Shown in pieces: positions 10,552 through 22,418 of a stretch of DNA of 64,000 bases (positions within the stretch are counted from its first letter, which is position 1; each line of letters opens with the position of its first letter). The DNA comes from Butyriboletus loyo (Eukaryota; Basidiomycota; Agaricomycetes; Boletales; Boletaceae): assembly GCA_038093515.1 (NCBI GenBank), contig JBBPSI010000095.1, positions 27,527 through 91,526 on the forward strand. The letters run 5' to 3'. The position numbers and the translations under genes are program-made. The notes under the pieces were generated by a model. That model had not been told where the DNA came from. It did no database searches and saw nothing but the letters and a program-made list of their open reading frames with translations.

Positions 10552-13129
10552 CTTCACCAATGGTACACAGTCGTCGGCGTCGAAATCTCAAGCAACAAGG
10601 GGTTTCGGTTTTCTCGTGGGGGGCACGAAGTTGCTGTATACACACGTTTCCACATTCGTAATATGGTCTGTTCAGGCAGGTGCCTCGTGTCTTTGGCGCT
10701 TGTACTTGCTCGGATCCCAGTTAGGTGACCCTTAGGCAAGTAATTAACCAACATCGGCGAAACTTTCCTGCTTTGCCAAGGGAAGTCTGTGATTGCTCAT
10801 AATATCTTTGGCTACGAGATTCGGTTCACGACGCGTGTAAAATGCACGTCAGACCGACTCGCGATATAATATGAAAACTCTGGGCGCACCCAAACTCCAC
10901 AGGAATGTACGTCTGTACTACTTACTCACTCAGACCACGTCGTGTTCGCATGTGGCACCGACCGGGTGTTCTCGCCCTTCTTACGCGTCTTTTATTCTGA
11001 TGAAATCGGCACTCAACATCGACAACCCCGATCACGAACTATTCGTGTACTTCGACCAACGTCCAACGCTCACTCGAGCTGGCGGACATTTATGCAACCC
11101 GTAGTCAGTAAGCTTCCATCCTTCGCGACATTGACACTGACGAGTTGGCTAGATGCGAATATTCCATTTGATATCTTGTTCGCACCTTGGAATCTACGCT
11201 ACATAGAAGCTGGCGCGGTAGTTGCAACGTCGCCCTGTCGAATGTATATGGTATTACACCCTGTATAGCGAGCCGACAGAAGCAAAATAAAAAATGTAGG
11301 TCGTGCATTTTTTATTTCATTTCCAGCAATCTAACACAATCTGAGCACTCATCCCACAAACCAAATGATGGCAGTAGCAAGTCCACCGACTCTCTGGGCC
11401 TCGACTCCGGGGATAGTCACGCCACGATGTGTGTGAGCTCGGCATGTAATCAATCCAAAGTCGACCTCGGATACCTACAAAGCCGTTCATTGACGTCAAA
11501 ACTCTAGTTGGTGGGCGGTGCCGTCTCGCGACATCGGAACCCGGTGAAAAGAAATTGATACAAAGTACAAGGAAGAAGACGAGAGGGACAAACCGTTTCT
11601 ATTCCCGCAGTGTGCGTGCTTTCTTTCACGACTTCTACCCACCCGCAAGTAAGTAGAATTCCACTCCAGCCAACCAGCGCGTATTTACAGCGCATCATCG
11701 GAAATCTAGCAGCGACGTGCCCGTCAAGGGACTTGACAACGATAACGATCTTATCAATGCCATTTGGTTAGTCGGCGCTCTGGAAAATGAATCGGATGCA
11801 CCCTTCGGGTTCCCCAAGGTATCTGTGAAGTCACCCCCTGACCGCATCGTACCAACTCCCATTTGGGAACGTGGACCTTCCACGTTGTTTGCCATGCTCT
11901 CTCGGCCTGCTCAATATCGCCCTTGCCGCCCTTGCTTTGTAACCTGAAATAGGTCAACGTCCGCCAACGATGATTAATGCTGCCGCTCAGAATGACAAGT
12001 CAGACGCAGTGTCTGTCTCTTCAGCTGTGCAATCGTCCGTGTCACGGAATTCCTCAAACGTTGTGCTAAAGTGTTGGGAGTATATCCAACGAAGGCGATA
12101 TGCGCGTCTGTGTGATTCAGTGCACGTTGTTGTTTAATGTGTTCTACTGCTATTCAAGGCGGGATCGACGCGCCATATTTCGATATTCCGATGAACAGGC
12201 AGAATCGACAACCCCCATGCCGACCTGTCCCGGTACTTCGACCGACATCCAAGGCTCACCCAAGCTGCATTGTCGCCCTCACTCGCCCTCTCTGTGTCAA
12301 GGACCGCACTCGCAATGTGTGGATTCTTACCGAAACGGTGCTGTCACTGGTTTCATCCTTCCCTAATCTTTCGTACCATTACTTTACACCTCTTTTTTTA
12401 TATCCCTATCGACTTGTCTCGCTGGCTCGTTCCTTTCTCTCTCTCTTTTCTTTAATGAATCTCATACTCTTTTATGCTACTTCAGCTTGCATCATGATTG
12501 TAGGGCGTTTTTAGCATCGTTTTTGGGGCGCTCTCTCGTTCGTTTGGCTCGATCACACGCGTCCTTGTTTGTTTTTCCTCTAATTTCCCCTCGCTTTTCG
12601 TTTGGGTTTCCGTGATTCCATTTCTTCCTTTGTCGTTTTCTGGTACTATACATGCGTCACTTGTTTCTCTATACAAACGAGGAATGTAAGGTCGACAGAC
12701 ATATTTATTTGGATGCGTCCATGAGGGGGAACAGGTAGACGAATGACTCTATAGCTGCGTATCAAACAATGGCCCGTAAACATTTGCGTGCATCTATGCC
12801 TGATCGGTGACCTCAAGTGAATATCCAGCTCAGGATGTAGGCGGGCGTATCGGGATGTAACATGATTCATACTGACACTACAAGGTAGACCTACACAATT
12901 GATGCTCCCGGACCTGCAATCCGAGTAGAATCCACACGTGTTGGATGGAATCACTGGGTCTCATCATGTGCGCCTGGGCGGATACATAGCATCCATGCAG
13001 GTAACCTGATTGCAAGGGTAGCATGGCCTGATCCTTGCTGATGCTGATCCACCGTGAGTCTAACAATGTAAACCAAATGAGATCACGCGCACCATTACAT
13101 GGACCCCGACGACGGAGGGTTCAGATGGA
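10552..13129. repeat. spacer of array unit 3 with decayed ORF modules
   Basis: About 2.6 kb without an intact gene. It contains the WD40 upstream region (10552-10760), a block common to other WD40 5' flanks (10905-11000), two decayed coding-like modules (11105-11268 ending NLRYIEAGAVVATSP; 11967-12366 with MINAAAQ.. and NVVLKCW..RRR), and a T-rich tract (12360-12660). From about 12880 the spacer resembles other convergent spacers. Unlike its neighbours, this unit has no recognisable SCI1-like fragment. Confidence 0.55.
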
Positions 13130-15183
13130 TTATTCTCTGTTTGCGCCTAACGGAGCGTGAGGTGTCATAACAAGTTGTACCTTCATCAGAACAAAACGCA
13201 CTGGGTCCGCAGCACGTTCTCCGCTACCGGAAGCATCTTCGTTCTGACGGTTGGGAACAGTGGTCTTGGCTTGCGATTTACGCTGTAGTGTCTGATGAGT
13301 CCCTGTATACAAATCCGAGAAATAGTAACGAACATCTCGCTTTCTGGAAATTCCCGTGGTCGTTCGCTAAGATGAAATGTTGGATACCGCACATCCAACT
13401 GTCTAACCAAGGAAGAATACTCACTCGCTTACGTTGACCTGCGGCCATCCGCGAGGGTTCCTCGTTTATGGCATCCGCTCTACGTGGTGAGTGGGGAGGA
13501 GATCGGCGATCGCCAGGCTGGCGCGGCTTTCCCGAAAGTCGAAACTTATGCAAAGTTGGCTCCTTGTTACCCTTTCTCTCTAGCCATTTTTTGAATATCG
13601 AATGGCCGTGTGATGACCGGACAGTGTTGAGATTTTCCACTGGACATGCCGATGCCACAGGCAGGGCATTTGATGACTGTAACATGGTATGAGATGGGTC
13701 CAGTAGTAGTATCTGATCCTCTCGGGGATCTGCAGCGGAGGTCGGGGACGGTGGCTCCAGCGACGTCAACATGGAAGCAACAAAAAACAAAATGATCACC
13801 AACCTCGTCAAAATTGAACTGAGGAGCTGGCGCGCTCGACGGCACCTCGTGCTATGCTATCGTGAGAACTCACTTTGACGGGGAAAACGAATGAACTGAT
13901 ACCTCGAGGAGATCATCACTGTCTTTGCTGTGACCTTCGGACTCGAGTGGGCTGGATTTCCCTGGATCTTCCTGTTACACATACGCAAGGGAGTCAGCGC
14001 AATTATTTTGGTGACAGAACGACCACCTCCTACCAGATTAGGGTCAGGCAATTCATTGTCATGGCCGCCTGATGTCAAAGGTTGCTCATCTTGTTGTACT
14101 TCCACGCGAGAAGATACCTACATAGTTTTTCAGCATGGGGGATGAAACGGGGCTTGTCTGATGTGCCAGGGCTATGATGGCACAAATGCTTACATGGAAA
14201 GGACCATACGGTTTAGGGAGAATCGTGCCGAGACTGCGAATGATAATTTTCCCGCGATCTCGTCCAGTCGCTATATAGCTGCTGCCTGGGGAAATGGCAA
14301 TCGACTGCATGTGTATGGTGTCCTCGATGATGGCGCCAATGCGAGTCAGTATCGACGTATCCAGGAACGTGATTGAATGCGGTGCGACGGTGGTGATGAA
14401 TTTGTTGTTGGCAGCTAGAGCAATAGAGTATACATGATTGTTATCGCCACGTACATTGAGAATTGGCGATTCTGCAAGCTGGGAGCCGGTGGAGATATTG
14501 AATGACCTGATTTTATCGTCGCGGGATACAGCGAAGATTCGCTGACCGTCTCCTGACCATGTAAACGGAGTGACTGGGCTCCATTGGTGTATGATGGCGT
14601 CGATCGTGATGAGCTCGTCTCCGCTGCGACTGTTGAAAACACGAATCGAGCCAAGCCTGCAGGCAGTGGTGACAAGCTCGCCATTCGGCGAGAATTTGAT
14701 TCCGGTGACTCGATCGTTATGTCGGAGTGGGCCGACGAGTCTCTTCCCGCTTGTGATGCTCCAAATGTTCGCCTTCCTGTCCTTGGTCCCAGTCCCAGTG
14801 GCAAACTTGGTCGAATCCGGGGAGACATCAACCGCAGACACGTGATTTGAGCCCTCCACGCTGACGGTCCTTTCATGCAGCTCGCCATCCCACACACTTG
14901 CCCCCTTCTTGGCCCCACACACAATCCATTTGTGATCCTTTGACAGAGAAATGGCGGTCAAATCCATGCCTGTTTGCCTTTGCACCTCTTGACCATCCGC
15001 AAGTCGCCATCGTCGAATCCCACCCTCACCCCCGCCCAAAAGATGCTTCCCATCGCGCTGGAATGCGACTGCCAACACCGGGTCTGGGCGATTGGTGTCC
15101 AGTACTATTGTTTGCTCTTACTGAATGGTTAATGTTGTCACGGTCTCTCCTTAGAGGTGCTACGTACCAGTACTTGTCGACAT
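13130..15183 (-). CDS. WD40-repeat protein with lineage-specific tail, divergent copy C
   Basis: Exons on the minus strand: 15183-15168, 15116-14194, 14117-14034, 13971-13903, 13851-13804, 13754-13425 and 13366-13130, 569 codons and 568 residues. It is the most diverged intact copy. The start is MSTSTEQTIVLDTNRPDPVL, the propeller differs throughout (AFQRDGKHLLGGGEGGIRRW, GAKKGASVWDGELHERTVS), and exon 6 is 20 or more codons longer through LLLDPSHTMLQSSNALPVAS and neighbours. Its exon 6 and 7 core motifs (GHSIFKKWLERKG, ISRKRDVRYYFSDLY) are retained. The spread of changes without a stop suggests it has been under constraint. Same caution about the C-terminal 25 residues as for copy A. Confidence 0.82.
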
Positions 15184-16569
15184 CCTCACCAATGGTACAC
15201 AATCGTGGATGTCGGAATGTCAAGGCACAAGGCGTTCCAGTTTACTCGTCGGGTGCAAAATTAATTGTTGCATAAACACGTTTCCTTATTCTCATGGTCT
15301 GTTCAGGCAGTGCCTCATTTATTTAGCGCCTCTTACTTGAATCCCAGCTATGCGACGAACGCAGTCCACATCAAAACTTGCCCTTGTTGCTATGCATAGT
15401 CTTTCCCCGGAACCTCCAAGTGCTCGTCATGTTTTGGCTACAGGACTTGGTTCACGACGGGTGTACAATCCACGTTAGACCAACTCCCGACACACCAGTG
15501 TACAGATACGGCACCTCAAACACCAGACGAATGTGTTCCGTAACATAAAATACAAATGTACGTCTGTGCACCAATTTAAACCATGTTACATTTACATGTA
15601 TGGGCTAGGCGCTTTCGCTTTTCCTACGTGTCTTTCCAGAACTGGAATGGCTGCGCTCCTATCCACTGCTACGTTGACACTAGAAATACCCTTTGACGCT
15701 CAGCGCTCAACGACCAGGCTATCTCACAGACAGCTACGATATTACTCTCAAGTGCTATACTGAGGTATCACACCAGACAGGTGACATATCAATGTACAGG
15801 GTACCCAGACTCCAGTGTGGAATTTGCTCGAGTCACGTCACATTCGCGTGGCCAACTTGACGAAAATCAAAGAAAGATCTGTTTGCAAGCTTGGCTCAAT
15901 ATCGCACCTGCCGCGCTTGCTTCGTAGCTTGAAATAGGCCAACGTCCACCAATGATGATTAATCCTGCCGCTCAGAATACTTTCATTCCGATCAATGGGT
16001 AAGATCGACAACCCCGATCATGAACTGTCAGTACTCCGACCAATATCCAAGGCTTCCTCGAGCTGGTGGACATTGATGCACCCCGTAGTCTATCCCTCTT
16101 CACTTCGCCCGGACCATCGAATTTCTCATTTTTTTCAGCTTCCTTTCAGCTTACACCACGACCTTGCGTGTTTTTGGCATCATTTTTGGGTCTCTCTCTC
16201 GTTTGCTTGCCTGTTTCATCGTAGGTGCAATGAGGAGCCCACCCGAGTCGTCATCACCATCTGCCTAGTACAAGGGACGACCTATCGAGCCCCTAAACTC
16301 ACCCCGTCGTCGAGGTCCATTCAAGATGAAGCCTAGAAAAAGCCAGCCAAACCTACGTCAGACACTCTCGGAGCTCTGCCATTCACCGTCTCGATTCCCT
16401 TGACTGAGCAGAGGCTCGTTTCAATCTAGCCGAGCACTGCGAACGGCAATGAATTTTCGCACATATCACGTTCACGTTTCTTTACGTGTTGCATCACAGC
16501 ATGGAGTCCAGAGAGATGGTATAGGTATTTGACCCATCTTCATTCTCTGCATAGGCCGGCGACTTGTAA
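15184..16569. repeat. spacer of array unit 4
   Basis: Holds the upstream region of copy C and spacer modules seen elsewhere (15540-15700, 15990-16110). From about 16100 rightwards it is closely similar to 20740 onwards. No intact gene seen. Confidence 0.5.
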
Positions 16570-17135
16570 CCACGAGGCGGTGGGAGCTGGCTCCGCTGCC
16601 AACTAAACTACCTACAAGTCGTCGTTTGCTGACAAGCGCTCGAGTACATATTTGGACGCACTACTACGTTTCGCACGCGAGGAGATCGATTCAGCGACGT
16701 ATCGACCCTGGTGGATATGCTCAGAGGACTGCTAACGGCGGCGATCGCGTCATCGGACCCCGTCTTTGCGAGAGAAACCAGACCGAAACACCGAGCCTCC
16801 CAACGCGACCTCAAACGGAAATTGCATCGCGCAGAGGCATAAGAACGTCCGGAATGTATGGGACGACTGAAGGAAGTGGGTTGGGAGGGGATGCCGAAGA
16901 AACGGGCGCAGCAAGAGCACGGTCGTGCGTTCGGGAAAAAAGGGGTATGAAGCTGGACCAATCGACGTTGTCTGGCGGTTCTCTCGTCGAGCTTTGTTAC
17001 TGACGACTACGACAGCATAGCACCACGGGACAGTGCTCGTGAACGATCCGAGAAAAAACGTGCCTCCTGATGAGCGAGAAAGACAAGGCGACCATGGAGG
17101 TGTTCCAACAACTTGCTAAACAATGGTTCGTATAG
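16570..17135 (+). pseudogene. SCI1-like 3' fragment (copy c)
   Basis: Recognisable from AGSAAN..TYKSSFADKRSS through EEIDSATYRP, then EVGWEGMPKKRAQQEHGRAF, and the exon 5 end MEVFQQLAKQWF. Frameshifts and stops are present and the 5' exons are missing. Convergent with WD40 copy D. Confidence 0.8.
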
Positions 17136-17765
17136 CTTTACGCCCATTGTACGTAGTATCATGAGTACACGCATATGCTGCCATTATATGGTAGTAATAC
17201 ATGGCCCATCGTCTTCTATCTGCACATGCATCGTGGGGGCGTCGAGACTGAACACTGTCCTTTGAGCCAGCCTTGGCAAGTAGGCATGGCATATACTCTT
17301 CTCCAGGGACGTGTGTGGTACTACTATTGGCTCGGATACAGCATGACGATGGCAGCCCGTTCATATGCCTGGATGACATGTACACCCATATCCTGTCATC
17401 AGGGACTCATTCTTATATCGAATACCGAGACGTTGACGTCCTCGCCAAGAGTTGGGACATCCCACCAGACGTACACCCTCGTCTTGGGAGACATTTTGTA
17501 ACCATGCAACAGCTTTCAACGCCACAAGGTGATACGAACTCGTGGAACTACACGATGGATGCCCCCGGACTTGCGATTCGATGGAATCACTGCGTTTCGT
17601 CATGTGTGCCTGGGCGAATACACAACATCCATGCAGGTAACCTGATTGCAAGGGTAGCATGGCCTGATCCTTGCTGATGCTGATCCACTGTGAGTCTGAC
17701 AATGTGAACCAAATAAGATCACGCGCACCATTACCTGGACCCCGACGACGGAGGGTTCAGATGGA
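17136..17765. repeat. convergent spacer of array unit 4
   Basis: Counterpart of 3236-3857. The minus-strand frame 17361-17702 (WISISKDQAMLPLQSGYLHG, then a long open run) is the longest version of the possible extra WD40 3' exon. Confidence 0.6.
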
Positions 17766-19720
17766 TTATTCTTTGTTTGCGCCTAACAGGGCGTGAGGTG
17801 TCATAACAAGTTGTACCATCACCAGAACAAAACGCACTGGGTCCGCTGCACTTGAATTTGCAGCACGTTCTCCGCTACCGGAAGCATCTTCGTTCGGATG
17901 ATTGGGAACCGTGGCCTTCGCAGGAGATTTAGGCTGTGGTATCTGATGAGTCCCTGCATACAAATCCGAGAAATAGCAACGAACCTGTCGCTTTCTGGAA
18001 ATTCCTGTGGTCGTTCGCTAAGATGAAATGTTAGATACCGCACATACGATTGTCTAACCAAGGAAAAATACTTACTCGCTTACGTTGGCCTGCAGCCATC
18101 CACGAAGGTCCCTCGTTTGTGGCATCCACTCTCACTGGGGAGTGGGAAGGTGATTGATGATCCGCTGGCTGGCGTGACTTTCCGAAACGTCGACTAGGCT
18201 TGTATGAAGTGCCGTCCTTCTTACTTTTTCCCAGTAACAACTTTTTAAATATTGAACGACGACCTTGCGACGACTGGACAGTATCAAAGTTGTCCTCCGG
18301 TAGCCGATCCTCTCGGGGATCAGCAGCGGAGGTTGGGGATGGTGGCTCCAGTAGCGTCAACACAGAAACAAGAAATAAAATTAGGTGGTCACCAACCTCG
18401 TCAAAGTCGAATTCGGCAGCTGGCGTGGTCGTTGGTACCTCGTGCTATGTTATCGTCAGAACTTGCTCCGAGGGGAAAACGAACGAAAGGATACCTCGAG
18501 GAGATCATCATCATTGGATTTTCCAGGACCTTCCTGTCATACGCACGCCATGGGGTCAGTGCAACTCTTGCGGTAACAGAACGAGAACTCCTACCGGATT
18601 GGAGTTGGCTGGTTTGTCGTCATGACCATCCGAGGTCGAAGGCCGCTCATCTTGTCCTTCTTCATGAGTAGATACCTGATGGAATGAGGCCCATCTGACA
18701 TGCTGGGACTACGAAGGCACCAATACGTACATGGAAAGGACCACACATGTCAGGGAGAATCTTGCTGAGATCATGAATGTCGACTTTCCCGCCCTCCCGT
18801 CCAGTTGCGAGATAGCTGCTGTCCGGAGAAACAGAAATTGATCGTGACAAATTGTGGCTCTTGATGACAGGGCCAATACGAGTCAGCGTCGATGCGTCCA
18901 GGAACGAGATTGAACCTTGTATGAGGGTGGCAATGAATTTCCCATTGGCAGCCAGCACAATAGAGCAGATGCGGTCGTCACCATCATGGAGAATTGGTGA
19001 TTCGGCAAGCTGGGACCCAGTGGAGGCGTCGAAAGACTTGATCTTGTTGTCAATGGATGTCGAAAAAATTTGTAGACCATCCCTTGACCATGCAAGTGGG
19101 GTGACTGACAAGAATGCAGGCATGGTAGCGTTGATTGTGATCAACTCGTCGCCATTGCGAGTGTCGAAAGTGCGGATACTGGAGCCACGGTAGCAGCAAG
19201 TGGCGATGTGGTCGCCATTTGGGGAGAACTTGATTCCATTGATAGCTTTTTCATGTCGGAGCGGGCCAACAAGTCTCTTCCCACTTGTGATGCTCCAAAT
19301 GCTCGCTTCCTTGGTATCTGCATTCCCAGTAGCAAATGCGGTCGAATCCGGGGAGACGTCGACAGCAAACACCCTGTGTGTTCCCTCGACATCGTTCGTC
19401 TTTTCAAGCAGCTCCGCATCCCACACGCTTGCGCCCTGATCTGCGGTTCCACACACTATCCATTTGTGATCGCTCGACGTAGAAACGGCGCGTAACTCCA
19501 TATTTGTTTGCGTTCCAACCTCTTGACCATCTGTAAGTTGCCATCTTCGAATCCCATCCTCACCCCCGCCTAAAACATGCTTTCCATCAGGGTGGAAAAT
19601 GACTGCCCATACATGACCAGAGTGACCAGCGTCAAGGACTATTGTTGGGTCTTACTGAATTGTCAGTATATACCCAAACACTCGTCGGAGCTGCTACGCA
19701 CCAGTATTTGTCGACGACAT
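17766..19720 (-). CDS. WD40-repeat protein with lineage-specific tail, copy D
   Basis: Exons on the minus strand: 19720-19702, 19650-18731, 18675-18595, 18533-18495, 18444-18397, 18345-18076 and 18017-17766, 543 codons and 542 residues. The propeller is very close to copy B (TADQGASVWDAELLEKTNDV, TGNADTKEASIWSITSGKR). Exon 4 is 39 nt, not the 69 nt of the other copies: a 30 nt in-frame loss removing the segment equivalent to SGPLKSEGHS. The tail keeps SQGRRSIFKKLLLGKSKKDG and ISRKRQVRCYFSDLYAGT. All introns are GT-AG and all tail exons start in phase 0. Function unknown beyond a WD40 platform. Confidence 0.82.
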
Positions 19721-21239
19721 CTTCACCAATGGTACACAATCGTCGGCGTCGAAATGTCAAGCAACAAGGGGTTTCGGTTTTCTCGTGGGGGGCACAAAGT
19801 TGCTGTATACACACGTTCCCATATTCGTAATATGGTCTGTTCAGGCAGGTGCCTCGTGTCTTTGGCGCTTGTACTTGCTCTGATCCCAGTTAGGTGACCC
19901 TTAGGCAAGTAAGTAACCAACATCGGCGAAACTTTCCTGCTTTGCCAAGAGCAGTCTACGATTGCTCATCATAGTATCTTGGCTAAAAGATTCGGTTCAC
20001 ACCGCGTGTATAATGTGCATCAGACAGACTCACGATATATTGTGCATATAATGTGAAAACTTTGCGCGCACTCAAACTCCACAGGAATGTACGTTTGTGC
20101 ACTCACTCGGACCACGTCGCATTCACATGTATACGCCGGCTGAGCGTTCTCGCCCTTCCTTCGTGTCTGTCTGGAGTTCGACCGGTTTTCGCTCACTCAC
20201 TTCCTTCACTGACGCTAGAAATGCCCTCGGACAGTCAACGATAACGTCCCTGGTTCACCGCGGCCAACCCCCCTTCACAGACCTAAACATACAAGCCACC
20301 TGATCGTTCGAGATTGCTATCAAATGTTGTGCCAAGGTGTTGGAAGCAGATCCAATGAAGGGGATATGCGCGTCGGTGTGATCGAGCGCACAACGTTATC
20401 TAATGTATTCTACTGCCATTCAAGGCAGGATCGAGGCGCCGTATTTCGATATCCCGATGAACATGCAGAATCGACGACCCCCATCATGAACTGTCCCAGT
20501 AGTTCTACAGACATCCAAGGCTCGCCCAAACTGCCAGACTTTTATGCACTCGCTTATAACCTAGGCTAGGTAGAAACTGGTGCAGCAGTTGCAACGTCGC
20601 ACCGTTTAATCCTGCCGCTCAAAATACTTTCATTCGGATGAACGGGCAAGATCGACAACCCCGAGAATGAACCGTCCTAGTTGCTCCGACCGATATCCAA
20701 GGCTTCCTCGAGCTGGCAGACATTGATACATCCTGTAGGTAATACCCTTCCATCCCTCCTCACTTTGCCTGGACCATCGACTGAGTGCTTTGGTTTCCCC
20801 CTTTTTTCAGCTTTTCTTTGCAGCTTACGCCGCGACCTTGGCGTATTTTAGCATCATCTGTGGGTTTCCCTCTCGTTTGCTTGCCTGTTTCATCGTAGAT
20901 ACAATGAGGAGCCCGCCTGAGTCGTCACCACCATCTGCCTAGCCTTAGCACAAGAAACGACCTATCGAGTCCCTAAGCTCACCCCATCGTCGAGGTCCAT
21001 TCAAGATGAAGCCTTGAAAAAGCCAGCCAAACCTACGTCAGGCACGCTCGGGGCTCTGCCATTCACCGTCTCGATTCCCTTGACTGAGCAGAGGCTCGTT
21101 TCAATCTAGTCGAGCACTGCGAATGGCGATGAATTTTCGCACATATCACGTTCACGTTTCTTGACGTGTTGCATCACGGCATGGAGTCGAGAGAGATGAT
21201 ATAGGTATTTGACCCATCTTCATTCTCATTCTCTGCATA
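19721..21239. repeat. spacer of array unit 5
   Basis: Upstream region of copy D followed by decayed modules. The common 5'-flank block is at about 20100-20235 and the NVVLKCW-type module at about 20320-20545. From 20740 on there is a segment nearly the same as 16100-16570. No intact gene seen. Confidence 0.5.
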
Positions 21240-21778
21240 GGCCGGCGGCGATGGCTGGCTCCGTTGCCAACTAAACTACCTACAAGTCGTCGCTCGCTGA
21301 CGAGCGCTCGAGTACAGATTTGGACGCACTACTACGTTTCGCACGCGAGGAGATCGATTCAGCGACGTATCAACCCTGGTGGAGATGTTCAGAGGACCGC
21401 TAATGGCGGCGATCGCGGCATAGGACCCCGTCCTTGCGAGAGAAACCAGACCGAAACTCCGAGCCTCCGAACGCGACCTCAAAAACGGAAATTGGATCAT
21501 GCAGAGGTAAAAGAACGTCCGGAAGGTATGGGAGATGCTGAAGTAACGGGCGCGGCAAGTCGGAAAATAGGATGGTTCTGAAGGTGGACGAATCGACGTT
21601 GTATGGCTGTGGGGACCAGTCGTGTGTTTCTCCGGGCTTTGTTACTGATGACTACGACACCATAGCACCACGGGACAGTGCTCGTAAACGATTCGAGAAG
21701 AAACGTGCCTCCCGATGAGCGAGAAAGACAAGGCGACCATGGAGGTGTTCCAACAACTTGCTAAACAACGGTTCGTAC
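21240..21778 (+). pseudogene. SCI1-like 3' fragment (copy d)
   Basis: Starts with the equivalent of AAMAGSVAN, continues through EEIDSATYQP and the lysine and arginine rich region, and ends EVFQQLAKQRF. It has more deletions than copy c (the EKKRARREN region is nearly lost). Convergent with the ENTH-tail gene. Confidence 0.78.
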
Positions 21779-22418
21779 AGCTTTACACCCATTGTACGTA
21801 GTATCATGAGTACCTGCATATACTGTCATTATATGCTGGTAATACATAGCCCATCGTCTTCTATCTGCGCATGTGTCGTGGGGGCGTCGAGACTGAACAC
21901 CGTCCTTTGAGCCAGCCTCGGCAAATAGACATGACATGTACTCTTCTCCAGAGACGTGTGTAGTGCCACTTTGGCTCCGATCCAGCATGACGATGGCACT
22001 CCAATTCCAACCCCCGTGCGTGTATAGACTTCCTCAACGACCACCGGGTGAATATCCCGGCGGGCTCGTTAACATTCATACCGGTGGTGACACGAACTGA
22101 AAGAACTGCAGTCAACGTCCACATACTTGCGATTTAGAGTAGTACCTACATGTATTACATCGAACCATCTGGATCAATCCGTCGCATCGTGTGTACCCGA
22201 GCGGAAACACAACAACCACGCGGGAAACGTGATTGCAAGGGTAGCATCGCCTGTTTCTTCTTGATTCTGATTGACTCTAAGTCCAGCAACATAGGCTGAA
22301 GCGATGTAACGCGCACCGTTATATGTACCCGGCCTGCTGAGGGTTGAGATGGATTGGTCGCTTGTTGCGCCTAATAGGACGTGAGCGATCGTGACCAAGT
22401 CCACATCACCAGAGATAG
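21779..22418. repeat. convergent spacer of array unit 5, diverged
   Basis: Related to 3236-3857 but more diverged, particularly 22010-22330. No gene seen. Confidence 0.5.
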
